Assembly: GCA_023459915.1 (NCBI GenBank)
Contig: JAEWSN010000105.1
Coordinates: forward strand, 1-36,487
DNA: 36,487 nt
Source: Bacillota bacterium
GTDB taxonomy: Bacteria; Bacillota; Clostridia; DSM-8532
Reading direction: 5' to 3'
The notes under the pieces: model-generated
What the model saw: the letters and a program-made list of their open reading frames with translations, nothing else
Database searches by the model: none
What the model was told of the DNA's origin: nothing
Shown here: positions 24,581-32,689 of the stretch, piece by piece
How the letters are laid out: the number at the start of each line of letters is the position of its first letter
How positions within the stretch are numbered: the stretch's first letter is position 1
Position numbers and translations under genes: made by a program

Positions 24581-24660
24581 TTCCGATTGGTCAAGGTTCC
24601 GATTGGTCAAGGTTCCGGTTGATCAAGGTTCTGGTTGATCAAGGTTCCGGTTGGTCGCGT
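24581..24660 (+). repeat. Tandem array, 16-bp unit, five copies
   Basis: Units at 24581, 24597, 24613, 24629 and 24645: TTCCGATTGGTCAAGG (twice), TTCCGGTTGATCAAGG, TTCTGGTTGATCAAGG, and a degenerate last copy. Some units share CCGGTTGAT with the 17-bp array at 5360. Confidence 0.92.
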
Positions 24661-24749
24661 TTTCGATTGCCCACGTTTCCGATACCCCCGGTTTCCCACA
24701 CCCCTGCGGGGATGCGTGTGCCACCACCGGGCAGCCCCAGGAGAGCAGC

Positions 24750-25635
24750 ATGCAATTGTCATTCAAATCGTCAAAAGCACCATTTGTAACCCCGTTCTAC
24801 TACGGATGGGTGATTGTGGCCGTATCCGGGCTTGGCATTTTCTTCTCAAGCCCCGGACAGACCTATTCCATATCCATGTTCATCAATGAGTACATCCGGG
24901 CGTTTGGCTGGTCGCGCACCTTTGTTTCCCTGTTGTACTCGGCGGCCACCATGCTGTCCGGCCTGCTCCTGTTTTTCATGGGGCGGGTCATCGACCGGTA
25001 CGGCGGGCGGCGCATGTCCATGGTGGTCGGCGTCCTGCTGGCGCTGACCTGTTTTTGGAACAGCCTGGTGGCCACGCCGGTGATGCTTTTTATTGGCTTT
25101 TTCTTCTCCCGTGGTGGGCACAGGGCTCACCTTCCACTTCATCTCCATTCTCGGTGAACGCGGCGTGGGGGAGGCGAGCGCGGCCACCGTGCTCGGGATC
25201 ATTGCCGGTGTGTCCTTCCCGTCGACCTTTCTGGCAGGCTATGTGCTCGATCGGCTGAAGGTGCACCATGTCATCGCGGTGACCTATGTGCTGCAGGCCG
25301 GCACCCTGTTGATGCTGCTGTTTGTGAACAGTCTGGCCGGCGCCATCCTGTTTGGGGTGCTGCGGGGCTTCCTGCAAGGCTTTGAAGCCATCGCCGGCAA
25401 TGTGGTCTGGCCGAACTATTTCGGCCGCAAGTACCAGGGCAGCATCCGCGGCTTTGTCATGACCGTGATGGTTGTCGCTTCCGCGCTCGGGCCGTTGCCG
25501 TTCGGCGCCGCGTTCGACTTCTTTGGCGGCTACACGCAGGTGATTCTTGTCATGATGCTGTTCCCGGCCATCGGGAGCATCGCCGCGGCACTGGCTCCCA
25601 AGCCGGAGAAGCAACGGGGATATGCGAGAGTGTAG
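24750..25635 (+). pseudogene. MFS transporter, internally deleted and frameshifted
   Basis: The ATG at 24750 (after AGGAGAG) opens an MFS N-terminus: FYYGWVIVAV (helix 1), FGWSRTFVS, MGRVIDRYGGRR (the loop 2-3 motif) and helix 4 ending FIGFFFSR at about 25112. The frame then shifts by one and continues with GTGLTFHFISILGERG, which in relatives belongs to helix 7, through to APKPEKQRGYARV at 25635. The two parts total about 294 residues against about 400 for the family. The missing stretch corresponds to helices 4-6 and the central loop. An extra G in GTGGTGGG around 25111-25118 would explain the shift. Best read as a decayed monocarboxylate-type MFS gene; an assembly error is the alternative. 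Confidence 0.8.
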
Positions 25636-25695
25636 CCTTGGTTACGCCTTTTTCGTTTCAAGCCCGTTACACTGGGAACGAAAGAGGTGACGGAC

Positions 25696-26406
25696 ATGGC
25701 GGATGCAAGCGGCGCAAGCCAGGACAAGACAACGGGAGACAGGACGGCGAAACCCACGGGGCGAAAACGCAAGGCGGACCCCAGACAGGTCATCACCACA
25801 GGGGTGCGGGTGGCATTTTTGGCCATTTTCCTGTTTCTGGTCCTCAATGGCAAATTGCCGGTCTGGTTGGGACTGTTTGCGCTCAGCCTGGTTGGGGCCA
25901 CTTTTTTCGGACGTTTCTTTTGTGGCTATGCCTGTCCCATGAACACCCTGATGGTGCCGACAGACTGGCTGGCGAAAAAGCTGCGTCTGGCCCGGCGACC
26001 GGCGCCGGCATGGCTGAAGGGCCGTTACCTGCCGTGGGTGGTGTTGGTTGTGTCACTGGTTTCCATGATGGGCCTCAAGCGCGCGCTGGGTCTGGACATC
26101 CCCATTCTGCTGGTGCTGACCGGCGTGGCGGTGGTGATCACCCTGTTTTATGAACCGGAAGTCTTCCACAACCGGATTTGTCCGTTCGGCATGCTGCAGA
26201 AAATCGGCGGCCGGTTTGCCCGGTTCTCCAAAACCGTTGATCAGGATGCCTGCGTGGGCTGCGGATTGTGTGTCAAGGCCTGCGACAGTGCGGCGGTGCA
26301 GGTCCGGAACCGGAAGGCGGCCATCAACCCCGCAATGTGCCATCAGTGCCAGAACTGCACGGTGGCCTGCCCGAAAAATGCCATCGCCTACGGCCGGGCC
26401 CGCTGA
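25696..26406 (+). CDS. Polyferredoxin membrane protein (NapH/CcoG-like)
   Basis: 236 residues from the ATG at 25696 (AGAGGTG upstream; a GTG at 25687 is in frame). About four hydrophobic segments are followed by two 4Fe-4S motifs. Cys pairs CGYACP (after helix 2) and NRICPFGML (after helix 4) are the conserved cysteines of the NapH/NosR/CcoG membrane ferredoxin group. The C-terminal ferredoxin has CVGCGLCVKAC and CHQCQNCTVACP, complete for two clusters. It should pass electrons across or along the membrane. No partner reductase is adjacent. A cupin gene follows after the 15-bp repeat array. Confidence 0.9.
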   Translation: MADASGASQDKTTGDRTAKPTGRKRKADPRQVITTGVRVAFLAIFLFLVLNGKLPVWLGLFALSLVGATFFGRFFCGYACPMNTLMVPTDWLAKKLRLARRPAPAWLKGRYLPWVVLVVSLVSMMGLKRALGLDIPILLVLTGVAVVITLFYEPEVFHNRICPFGMLQKIGGRFARFSKTVDQDACVGCGLCVKACDSAAVQVRNRKAAINPAMCHQCQNCTVACPKNAIAYGRAR

Positions 26407-26465
26407 AAGAAACACGATTCAAAGATACATGATTCAAAGAAACGCGATTCAAAGAAACACGCCAC
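26406..26465 (+). repeat. Tandem array, 15-bp unit, four copies
   Basis: AAAGAAACACGATTC, AAAGATACATGATTC, AAAGAAACGCGATTC, AAAGAAACACGCCAC. It starts at the last base of the polyferredoxin stop codon and reaches 30 bases before the cupin ATG. Strikingly A-rich for this window. Confidence 0.92.
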
Positions 26466-26494
26466 AACAGATGGCGATACGAGAGGGAGGCAAC

Positions 26495-26809
26495 ATGATC
26501 GAGAAGGTTCACAAGTTGGCAACAGGCAATGAGAAGGCGGTGGAGAAGGTCATCATGGATGAAAATGTCCATTACATCCACATGGTCTTCAACAAGGACG
26601 AGGGCCTGCCCCAGCACAACGCGAATTCGAATGTCTACATGACCGTGGTCCGCGGCACGCTGACCATCGCGCTCGATGATCAGGACCCGCACCGGTATGA
26701 AGGCGGCACCCTGTTGAAGATTCCATTCGGCACCCGGATGGATGTGGGCAACAAGGACGATGTGACGCTGGAACTCATTGTTGTGAAGGCACCGGCGCCG
26801 AAGTCCTGA
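26495..26809 (+). CDS. Small cupin-domain protein
   Basis: 104 residues from the ATG at 26495 after GAGGGAGG. A single beta-barrel with cupin motif 1-like sequence (GLPQHNANSNVYMTVVRG) and motif 2 (GGTLLKIPFGTRMDV). Motif 1 keeps one His (H63-like position, QHN) and lacks the usual HxH pair, so metal binding is doubtful. Soluble; ligand unknown. Possibly co-transcribed with the polyferredoxin. Confidence 0.85.
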   Translation: MIEKVHKLATGNEKAVEKVIMDENVHYIHMVFNKDEGLPQHNANSNVYMTVVRGTLTIALDDQDPHRYEGGTLLKIPFGTRMDVGNKDDVTLELIVVKAPAPKS

Positions 26810-26861
26810 TTGCGCGGACCTGGCCCGTTTTCATGTTTGGCAGGCATCCCGGCTGCGCGGA

Positions 26862-29315
26862 CTAAAATGATGTGCCCAGCACGGTCGTGATGAGATGGCC
26901 ATATCTCCGGGCATCCATCTCCGCAAGCGGGATGAACTGCAGGGAGGCGCTGTTGATGCAGTAGCGCAAGCCCCCGGCCTCCCTGGGGCCGTCCTCGAAC
27001 ACATGACCGAGGTGTGCGTCGCCCGCGCGGCTGCGCACCTCGGTTCTTTGCATGCCACGGGAATTGTCCTCGCGGGTCGTGATGACCTCCGGCACAATGG
27101 GTCTGGTGAAGCTGGGCCATCCACATCCGGAGTCGTATTTGTCACGCGAGCTGAACAGGGGCTCGCCCGTCACGATGTCCACATACAGTCCCGGTTCATG
27201 ATTGTCCCAGTACAGGTTGATGAAGGAGCGCTCCGTGTCATTTTCCCTTGTGACGGCATATTGTTCGAGCGTGAGCCGCGCGCGCAGGCTTTCGTCATCC
27301 GGTACGGGGTACAAGGCCGGATCGATGAAGGGGGCCGCGTCGGCCAACGGTTGGAAATCCACATGGCAGTAGCCGGAGGGGTTGTTCTCAAGATAGTCCT
27401 GATGATAATCCTCCGCAGGCCAGAATCCCGACAGGGGTTCAATTTCTGTCGCAACAGGCTTGTCCAGTTCGGCCGCCACCTGTTCGGTGACCCGCTCGAT
27501 GGCGGGCAGATCAGAGGCGTCTCCGTAGTAGATGCCGGTGCGGTATTGCGTGCCGCGGTCGTTGCCCTGCCGGTTGACACTGGTGGGGTCGATGATGCCG
27601 TAGAAATGTGTCAACAGCGTTTCCAGATCGGTGCGCGCGGGATCATACCGGATGTGTACGGTTTCAGCGTGGCCGGTTTTTCCGGAGACCACCTGTTCAT
27701 ACGAGGGGTTTTCCGTGGTGCCGTTCGCGTATCCGGAGACCACGTCCGCCACCCCGTAGATCCTGGCCATGTAGGCTTCCACGCCCCAGAAGCAGCCGCC
27801 GGCGAGCCAAATGTCCCGAAGCGGAACGTCGCTGTAGTCGATCAGGGTGTTGGGGTTGGCCGGATATTGGCCGTTGTGGGTGGTGGCGGCCAGCCGGTCG
27901 TACCAGGAGCTGCCGGTGGTCGCATCGGCCGTGTTACCGTCGGTCATACCGGTTGTCCCGACGTTCGTCCCGCCGGTTGCCCCACCGGCCGTGGTGCCGG
28001 TCTGCGCACCGTCGGCTCCGCCTTGCTGTTGATTCTCCTCAAGGATTGTGTCGATTTGCCCCCAGACGTCCGTGATCATGGTGTTGTCCATGCCGCCGGC
28101 CATGGAAAAGGCGATGGCGCCATGCGGATCAATGAAGACATTGGTGGGGAAGCCACGCACATTGTAGAGATTCGTGACGCGTCCGCCTTCATCGAGCAGC
28201 ACCGTGAAGTCATAACCCTGGGCGCGGAACCATGTCCGGAACTCGTCGGATTGCATTTCACCGTACAGTCCCGGCGCGACGACGGTCAACACGGCAACCT
28301 CTCCAGATGCCGCCTGCGCGTCCGCATATGCCACAAACTCATCCATGCCGGCCATGCAGACCGAGCACCAGCTGCCCCAGAATTTCAAGAACACCTTTTG
28401 TCCATTGTAGTCCGACAATTGAACCATGTTGCCATCCAAATCCGGCAGCGAGAAATCCTTCTCCGCGGTTGCGACGGTTGCTTCTCCGGCCGGGGCCCCG
28501 GTGTCCCCATTCCGGTTCGAAAGCGCAGGCCCCAGATTTGTCGCGACCATCCAGATACCGACGGCGATGATGATCAGCCCGCCGGCGAGACGGATTTTGG
28601 GCAGGAAGCGCGACAATTTTCTGAAGAAGGCGAGCAGCGCGTTGGTGAACAGGGCCAGCAGCAGAAACGGAACCGCCAGCCCCAGCGTGAACACGGCCAT
28701 CAGGCCGGCGCCCACCCAGGCGGTGCCCCCTTGCGCCGAGAGCACAAGCACGGACGCGAGGATGGGACCCACACAGGGGGTCCAGCCGAAGCTGAAGGTG
28801 AAGCCGAGCAGCCAGGATCCGAAAAGACCGTTTCTCGTACCGGCCTCCATGCGCGCCTCCCGTTCCAGAAAGGGGATGCGCAGCACACCGGCCTGCTGCA
28901 GGCCCAGCAGGATGATGATGAAGCCGCCCACAACCGAGAACACCCGCGCATCGAGCACCGCGCCCAGCGCGCCGGCGCCGAAGCCCATCAGGACAAAGGT
29001 GGTGCCAAGCCCCAATACGAAGGCCACGGTCTGGACCAGCACGGCCGGCTGGAACAAGGCACGGCCCAACAGGGCGCGGCCCAGCGGAGCGCCGGCCAGG
29101 GTCGTGCTGCCAAAAGACATGCCGTCGCGTGTTGCGCCGTCCATCGGCGCACTGCCGTCAGCCGTTTGTGCGTCGCCCCCTTGACTGCCGGGCTTCGCGG
29201 CGCCGGCAAACCGGGCCAGATACACAGGCAGCAGGGGAAGGATGCAGGGAGAGAAAAACGACAGCAGACCTGCCGTGAAAACACCAATCAGGGAAAGTGT
29301 GGATACATCAACCAC
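26862..29315 (-). CDS. msrAB: CcdA-TlpA-MsrA-MsrB four-domain redox fusion
   Basis: 817 residues. The GTG at 29315 is chosen because AGGAGG lies eight bases upstream; an earlier in-frame GTG overlaps that site. Order: CcdA/DsbD-type membrane domain with SPCILP (Cys near 24) and TPCVGP; a TlpA-like thioredoxin domain with WGSWCSVC (about 285-435); a Thr/Gly-rich linker; MsrA with GCFWG (C508); MsrB with SGCGWPSF and catalytic C786 in RYCINS. Electrons would pass from cytoplasmic thioredoxin through CcdA and TlpA to the reductases, which repair methionine sulfoxide in extracytoplasmic proteins. In Neisseria PilB the last three domains are fused; here the membrane transducer is included. Divergent from the peroxidase gene. 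Confidence 0.95.
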   Translation of the reverse strand: MVDVSTLSLIGVFTAGLLSFFSPCILPLLPVYLARFAGAAKPGSQGGDAQTADGSAPMDGATRDGMSFGSTTLAGAPLGRALLGRALFQPAVLVQTVAFVLGLGTTFVLMGFGAGALGAVLDARVFSVVGGFIIILLGLQQAGVLRIPFLEREARMEAGTRNGLFGSWLLGFTFSFGWTPCVGPILASVLVLSAQGGTAWVGAGLMAVFTLGLAVPFLLLALFTNALLAFFRKLSRFLPKIRLAGGLIIIAVGIWMVATNLGPALSNRNGDTGAPAGEATVATAEKDFSLPDLDGNMVQLSDYNGQKVFLKFWGSWCSVCMAGMDEFVAYADAQAASGEVAVLTVVAPGLYGEMQSDEFRTWFRAQGYDFTVLLDEGGRVTNLYNVRGFPTNVFIDPHGAIAFSMAGGMDNTMITDVWGQIDTILEENQQQGGADGAQTGTTAGGATGGTNVGTTGMTDGNTADATTGSSWYDRLAATTHNGQYPANPNTLIDYSDVPLRDIWLAGGCFWGVEAYMARIYGVADVVSGYANGTTENPSYEQVVSGKTGHAETVHIRYDPARTDLETLLTHFYGIIDPTSVNRQGNDRGTQYRTGIYYGDASDLPAIERVTEQVAAELDKPVATEIEPLSGFWPAEDYHQDYLENNPSGYCHVDFQPLADAAPFIDPALYPVPDDESLRARLTLEQYAVTRENDTERSFINLYWDNHEPGLYVDIVTGEPLFSSRDKYDSGCGWPSFTRPIVPEVITTREDNSRGMQRTEVRSRAGDAHLGHVFEDGPREAGGLRYCINSASLQFIPLAEMDARRYGHLITTVLGTSF

Positions 29316-29352
29316 AGGGATCACCTCCTGACCTTATGATACTACTAAAACC

Positions 29353-29374
29353 ATCATAATTATAATGAATAATG
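29353..29374. promoter_or_regulatory. AT-rich divergent promoter/operator region
   Basis: TATAAT occurs on the plus strand (29361-29366) and on the minus strand (29364-29359), between the Msr fusion and the peroxidase gene. ATAATGAATAATG (29362-29374) recurs exactly at 30183-30195, past the peroxidase gene. The left half TTATAAT fits one half of a PerR box, the right half poorly. Confidence 0.45.
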
Positions 29375-29532
29375 CGTGAATGGACTGTGAACACCATGCG
29401 CTTCCTTGTTTCAGCGGCGTGAAAAGCGGGATTGTATGAAACATATGAGGCGTTGCCGACCAGGTTCGCGGCCGGCACGCGTAGGGCACATTCATGACAG
29501 GCCGGCTGGCCGGACCATATGAGGAGGACAAG

Positions 29533-30099
29533 ATGAAGGTATACGATTTCAAGGTGGAAAATGCCTACGGGTTCCAGACAGATTTGCATGAGTATGAGGG
29601 CAAGGTGTTGCTCATCATCAATTCCGCCACCAAATGCGGGTTCACGCCCCAATATGACGCCCTGCAGGATCTGTATGAGAAATACCGGGACGAGGGCTTT
29701 GTCATTCTGGACTTTCCCTGCAACCAGTTCCATGAACAGGCGCCGGAGGCGGCGGAGGAGATTGTGAAGTTCTGTGATGCCAACTTCGGCATCAGCTTCC
29801 CCATCTTCAACAAGGTCGAGGTGAAGGGCGAAACCGCGCATCCCCTGTTCAAGTATCTCACCTTCAAGAAGGGCTTCCAGGGATTCGACGACGCGCACGA
29901 GCTCACGCCGGTGCTGCGTGACATGCTGTCCAAGGAGGATCCGGGATACGAGAACAAACCGGACATCAAGTGGAATTTCACCAAGTTCCTCATCTCCAGA
30001 AGCGGTGAGGTGGTGGCGCGGTTCGAACCCACCGAGGACTTCCACATCATCGATGAGATGGTGGCCAAGGAACTGGCCGGGCCGGCATTGCCCGTCTGA
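29533..30099 (+). CDS. Glutathione-peroxidase-like thiol peroxidase (Cys type)
   Basis: 188 residues from the ATG at 29533 after GAGGAGG. Thioredoxin fold with NSATKCGFTPQY (peroxidatic C35), FPCNQF near 75 and WNFTKFLI near 150, the GPx motif set. The catalytic codon is TGC, so it is a Cys enzyme, not selenocysteine. Bacterial Cys-GPx proteins generally use thioredoxin. The extra 25 residues before WNFTKF (KKGFQGFDDAHELT region) are common in clostridial members. Monocistronic, with a strong terminator after it and a shared divergent control region with the Msr fusion. Confidence 0.95.
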   Translation: MKVYDFKVENAYGFQTDLHEYEGKVLLIINSATKCGFTPQYDALQDLYEKYRDEGFVILDFPCNQFHEQAPEAAEEIVKFCDANFGISFPIFNKVEVKGETAHPLFKYLTFKKGFQGFDDAHELTPVLRDMLSKEDPGYENKPDIKWNFTKFLISRSGEVVARFEPTEDFHIIDEMVAKELAGPALPV

Positions 30100-30110
30100 T
30101 CATAAAAAGC

Positions 30111-30146
30111 AAAAGGGGTGTTTCCCGCGTGGGAAACACCCCTTTT
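30111..30146. terminator. Strong intrinsic terminator after the peroxidase gene
   Basis: AAAAGGGGTGTTTCCC pairs perfectly with GGGAAACACCCCTTTT around a 4-base loop (16-bp stem). A- and T-runs on both sides make it potentially bidirectional. Confidence 0.92.
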
Positions 30147-30167
30147 CAGCATTTTTGGGCAAAAAAA

Positions 30168-30217
30168 AGACACCTGATTCGGATAATGAATAATGATTCC
30201 GATTGCTCACGGTGTCT
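30168..30217. other. Nested inverted repeat containing the duplicated 13-mer
   Basis: AGACACC (30168-30174) pairs with GGTGTCT (30211-30217), and TCGGA (30179-30183) with TCCGA (30198-30202); the 13-mer ATAATGAATAATG lies in the loop. It could be an operator or folded RNA. The surrounding AT-rich gap 30147-30521 holds no gene I can support. Confidence 0.45.
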
Positions 30218-30294
30218 GCAGATCAATGAAGATGAACTATCATGAAAAAGGAGGAATACATCTTACCCTGCGAAATCATTATACCACGTCCCAT

Positions 30295-30324
30295 GTAACA
30301 GGTGTATGTCTGGAATGTGATAAT
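30295..30324 (+). promoter_or_regulatory. Upstream promoter candidate for the HD-GYP gene
   Basis: GTAACA, an 18-base spacer and GATAAT with an upstream TG. Downstream, GACAAA is repeated at 30351, 30360 and 30368, perhaps a regulator site. Confidence 0.35.
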
Positions 30325-30412
30325 ATTATGAACAATTCTTGAACAGAATCGACAAATTTGACAAAAAGACAAAATTGTGAACGGTGGATGTCGGGGGAGT
30401 CCTGCGTATCGG

Positions 30413-30440
30413 TTGACATTTGTCAAAAAACTTTGATAAC
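30413..30440 (+). promoter_or_regulatory. Promoter candidate for the HD-GYP gene
   Basis: Consensus TTGACA (30413-30418), 16-base spacer, GATAAC (30435-30440). Transcription would start near 30447, which supports the start codon at 30522 over the earlier in-frame codons near 30420-30444. Confidence 0.5.
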
Positions 30441-30521
30441 GGCATGCGTCTGCGTGGTAAGAAAGCAGTGGCTGTGAATCAGGCCATGGATCGGAACCGG
30501 AAGCTGCGCGCGGAGGCCTGG

Positions 30522-32498
30522 ATGAAACCCACCCATTCCAAATTCTATTACCGTTTTGCCATCCGCCTTGGCTGGGTGCTGCTGGCGTTTGCCATCTTCA
30601 TTGGTGTCCTGCTGGTGATGTACCGTTACGAATCCGCTTATGATACCGTGCGGGACAGGCTGGTGGACACGCTGGGCCTGCAGCGGGCCTACACCATCGG
30701 CCTGGCGCGGGATGCGGCGCGAAAGGCATCCGTGCTGGGCGCCATGGACGCGCCAGACCGTGTGCAGAGCCTGGAGGAGCTCCAGGCAAAAGTTGGGGAG
30801 ATCAACCGCACGCTGGCCGGGTTTCGGGGCTCCTTCGACGCCACCTTTCTCAGTGTGCGCAACGGCACATTTTCCTCCGATGGCGTGGCTTATGACATTC
30901 CCCGTTTTGAGGAGCTTCCGCTCAAGCCCATCCTGAACGACATGAACCCGGCCTGGACGGCGCTCAAGGCGGCCGTGCTGGCGGTGGAGTCGGCAACAGA
31001 ACTGGACACGGACATGCGCAAGGCCGTGATTCAGGTGACCTCGCTGAGCGAAACCGTCCTTGCGCAGAGCCTGGCGCTGAACCAGGCACTGCTGGAGGGG
31101 CTGGAAGACCGGCATCACCGAAATCTGGCCACCTTCACCATGATTGTGATGATCCTGATCGCACTGGTGGTGGCACTGTTGTATGGGGTGCTTCATTTTC
31201 TTGTGCGTCCGTTGGATCAGCTGTATCTGCGTGTGGCGGAGAAGGGCGTGAACCGGCAGCTCCTGATCGGTGACTCCCGGCAGCTGCAGCCGGTGCTCGA
31301 CGACATGGGCAAGGTGCTCGACGAATTCCGGGATCTCATGGATCTCATCGGCAACGTCAACCACTCGCAATCCTTCCAGGAGATTCTGCAGTTCATTTAT
31401 GACAAGTTCAGCCGCTATCTGCCGTTCGATTACATCGGAATCGCACTGTTTCGACATGATGAGCCGGATGTGCTCGAAGCCCAGTTCGGGATTTCGGACG
31501 GCACCTTCACCGGGCTGCCCCGCCGGATGCTGGGCCTGCGGGCCCGTGTGAATGAAACAACCCTGGGCAATTTCCTGCTGGACAAGGAACAGGAAACGCG
31601 GGTCATCAACGATTTGGCCGGGCATGTGTCGCAACGGCCGGATTCGGACTACAACCGCGTATTGCTTGAGGAAGGCATCCGCTCCTCTCTGACGCTCTCG
31701 CTGCACAACCAGGAGCGGGTGCTGGGATTTCTCTTCTTTTCCAGCCGGCAGATGAACGCATACGAGGAGAAGCATACCGCGTTCCTCTCGACCGTATCCG
31801 ACGCGTTGTCCATCGCGGTGGAGAAGAGCCTGTTCCTGGATGAGCTGCTGTATTCCAGCGTGCTGGCGCTGGCCAAGCTGGCCGAAGCCAAGGATGAGGA
31901 TACCGCGGTTCATCTCGATCGCATCCAGCAGTACACCACCCTGTTGTGCCAGTGCCTCATCAAGGAGGGCGTGTACGGGGAAGAACTGACCGACACGTAT
32001 TTGCGGGACATCATCCGGTTCAGCCCCATGCACGACATCGGCAAGGTGGGGGTCCGGGACAGCGTGCTGCTCAAGCCGGGCAAGCTGACCCCGGAGGAGT
32101 TCGAACACATGAAGACGCATGCCACCTTTGGGGCGAATGTGCTCCAGGAGGCGGAGAACAACATCCTCAAGGCGGGTCGGAGCCTGTTTCAGGTTGGCAT
32201 CGAAATCGCCGGCGGGCATCATGAGAAGTGGAATGGCGGCGGGTATCCGCTGGGCCGGCGTGAAAAGGAAATTCCGCTCAGTGCAAGGATTGTGGCGTTG
32301 GTGGATGTGTTCGACGCGCTCACCTCCCGCCGCCCGTACAAGGAACCCTACGCCTTCGAGCAGACTGTGGACATCCTGCAGGAAGGCCACGGCAGCCATT
32401 TTGACCCGATCATCGCGGATTGTTTTTTCCTGCATCTGGACCAATTCAGGGAACTGTACAACCGGTTTGTGACCGCGCAGCCCGAGCTGTTCCGCTAA
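30522..32498 (+). CDS. Membrane GAF/HD-GYP cyclic-di-GMP phosphodiesterase
   Basis: 658 residues from the ATG at 30522, the only start with a good ribosome site (GGAGG five bases upstream); the ATG at 30486 is the alternative. Two transmembrane helices (about 15-33 and 205-225) bracket a mainly helical extracytoplasmic domain of about 170 residues. A short linker, a GAF domain (about 285-430) and an HD-GYP domain follow. The metal motif is MHDIGKVG (H504, D505), and the signature is HHEKWNGGGYP with GYP at 574-576; Asp is replaced by Asn in the usual WDG.GYP. It should hydrolyse cyclic di-GMP, opposing the GGDEF protein at 11197. Confidence 0.93.
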   Translation: MKPTHSKFYYRFAIRLGWVLLAFAIFIGVLLVMYRYESAYDTVRDRLVDTLGLQRAYTIGLARDAARKASVLGAMDAPDRVQSLEELQAKVGEINRTLAGFRGSFDATFLSVRNGTFSSDGVAYDIPRFEELPLKPILNDMNPAWTALKAAVLAVESATELDTDMRKAVIQVTSLSETVLAQSLALNQALLEGLEDRHHRNLATFTMIVMILIALVVALLYGVLHFLVRPLDQLYLRVAEKGVNRQLLIGDSRQLQPVLDDMGKVLDEFRDLMDLIGNVNHSQSFQEILQFIYDKFSRYLPFDYIGIALFRHDEPDVLEAQFGISDGTFTGLPRRMLGLRARVNETTLGNFLLDKEQETRVINDLAGHVSQRPDSDYNRVLLEEGIRSSLTLSLHNQERVLGFLFFSSRQMNAYEEKHTAFLSTVSDALSIAVEKSLFLDELLYSSVLALAKLAEAKDEDTAVHLDRIQQYTTLLCQCLIKEGVYGEELTDTYLRDIIRFSPMHDIGKVGVRDSVLLKPGKLTPEEFEHMKTHATFGANVLQEAENNILKAGRSLFQVGIEIAGGHHEKWNGGGYPLGRREKEIPLSARIVALVDVFDALTSRRPYKEPYAFEQTVDILQEGHGSHFDPIIADCFFLHLDQFRELYNRFVTAQPELFR

Positions 32499-32651
32499 CC
32501 CCTCGGCCAAAGCTTCCATCCATTTTCCTGGAAATGAACGATTTCTCCTGCTCTCCCGTCCGATTGGGCAGAGACACCACACAGGCCATCCGGCGATGTG
32601 TGGACCGGGCGTGTTTCACGGATCCCGGAACCCCTGCAATTTTCGGACAGT

Positions 32652-32668
32652 CCAACCCACTGGGTTGG
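32652..32668 (+). other. Short hairpin before the VWA gene
   Basis: CCAACCC-ACT-GGGTTGG, a perfect 7-bp stem with 3-base loop, about 10 bases before the AGGAGG of the VWA lipoprotein gene; it may affect translation. Confidence 0.4.
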
Positions 32669-32689
32669 AACGAAAAGGAGGAATTGATC

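Noticed and set aside
29533..30099. Selenocysteine in the glutathione-peroxidase-like protein
   Set aside because: The catalytic codon is TGC, a normal cysteine.
30223..30426. 67-codon minus-strand frame in the AT-rich gap
   Set aside because: No ribosome site, unusual Cys/His/Phe-rich composition and no homologous pattern. It arises from AT-rich regulatory sequence.
30147..30521. Cyclic-di-GMP riboswitch before the HD-GYP gene
   Set aside because: The GEMM consensus could not be found; only inverted repeats and GACAAA repeats are present.
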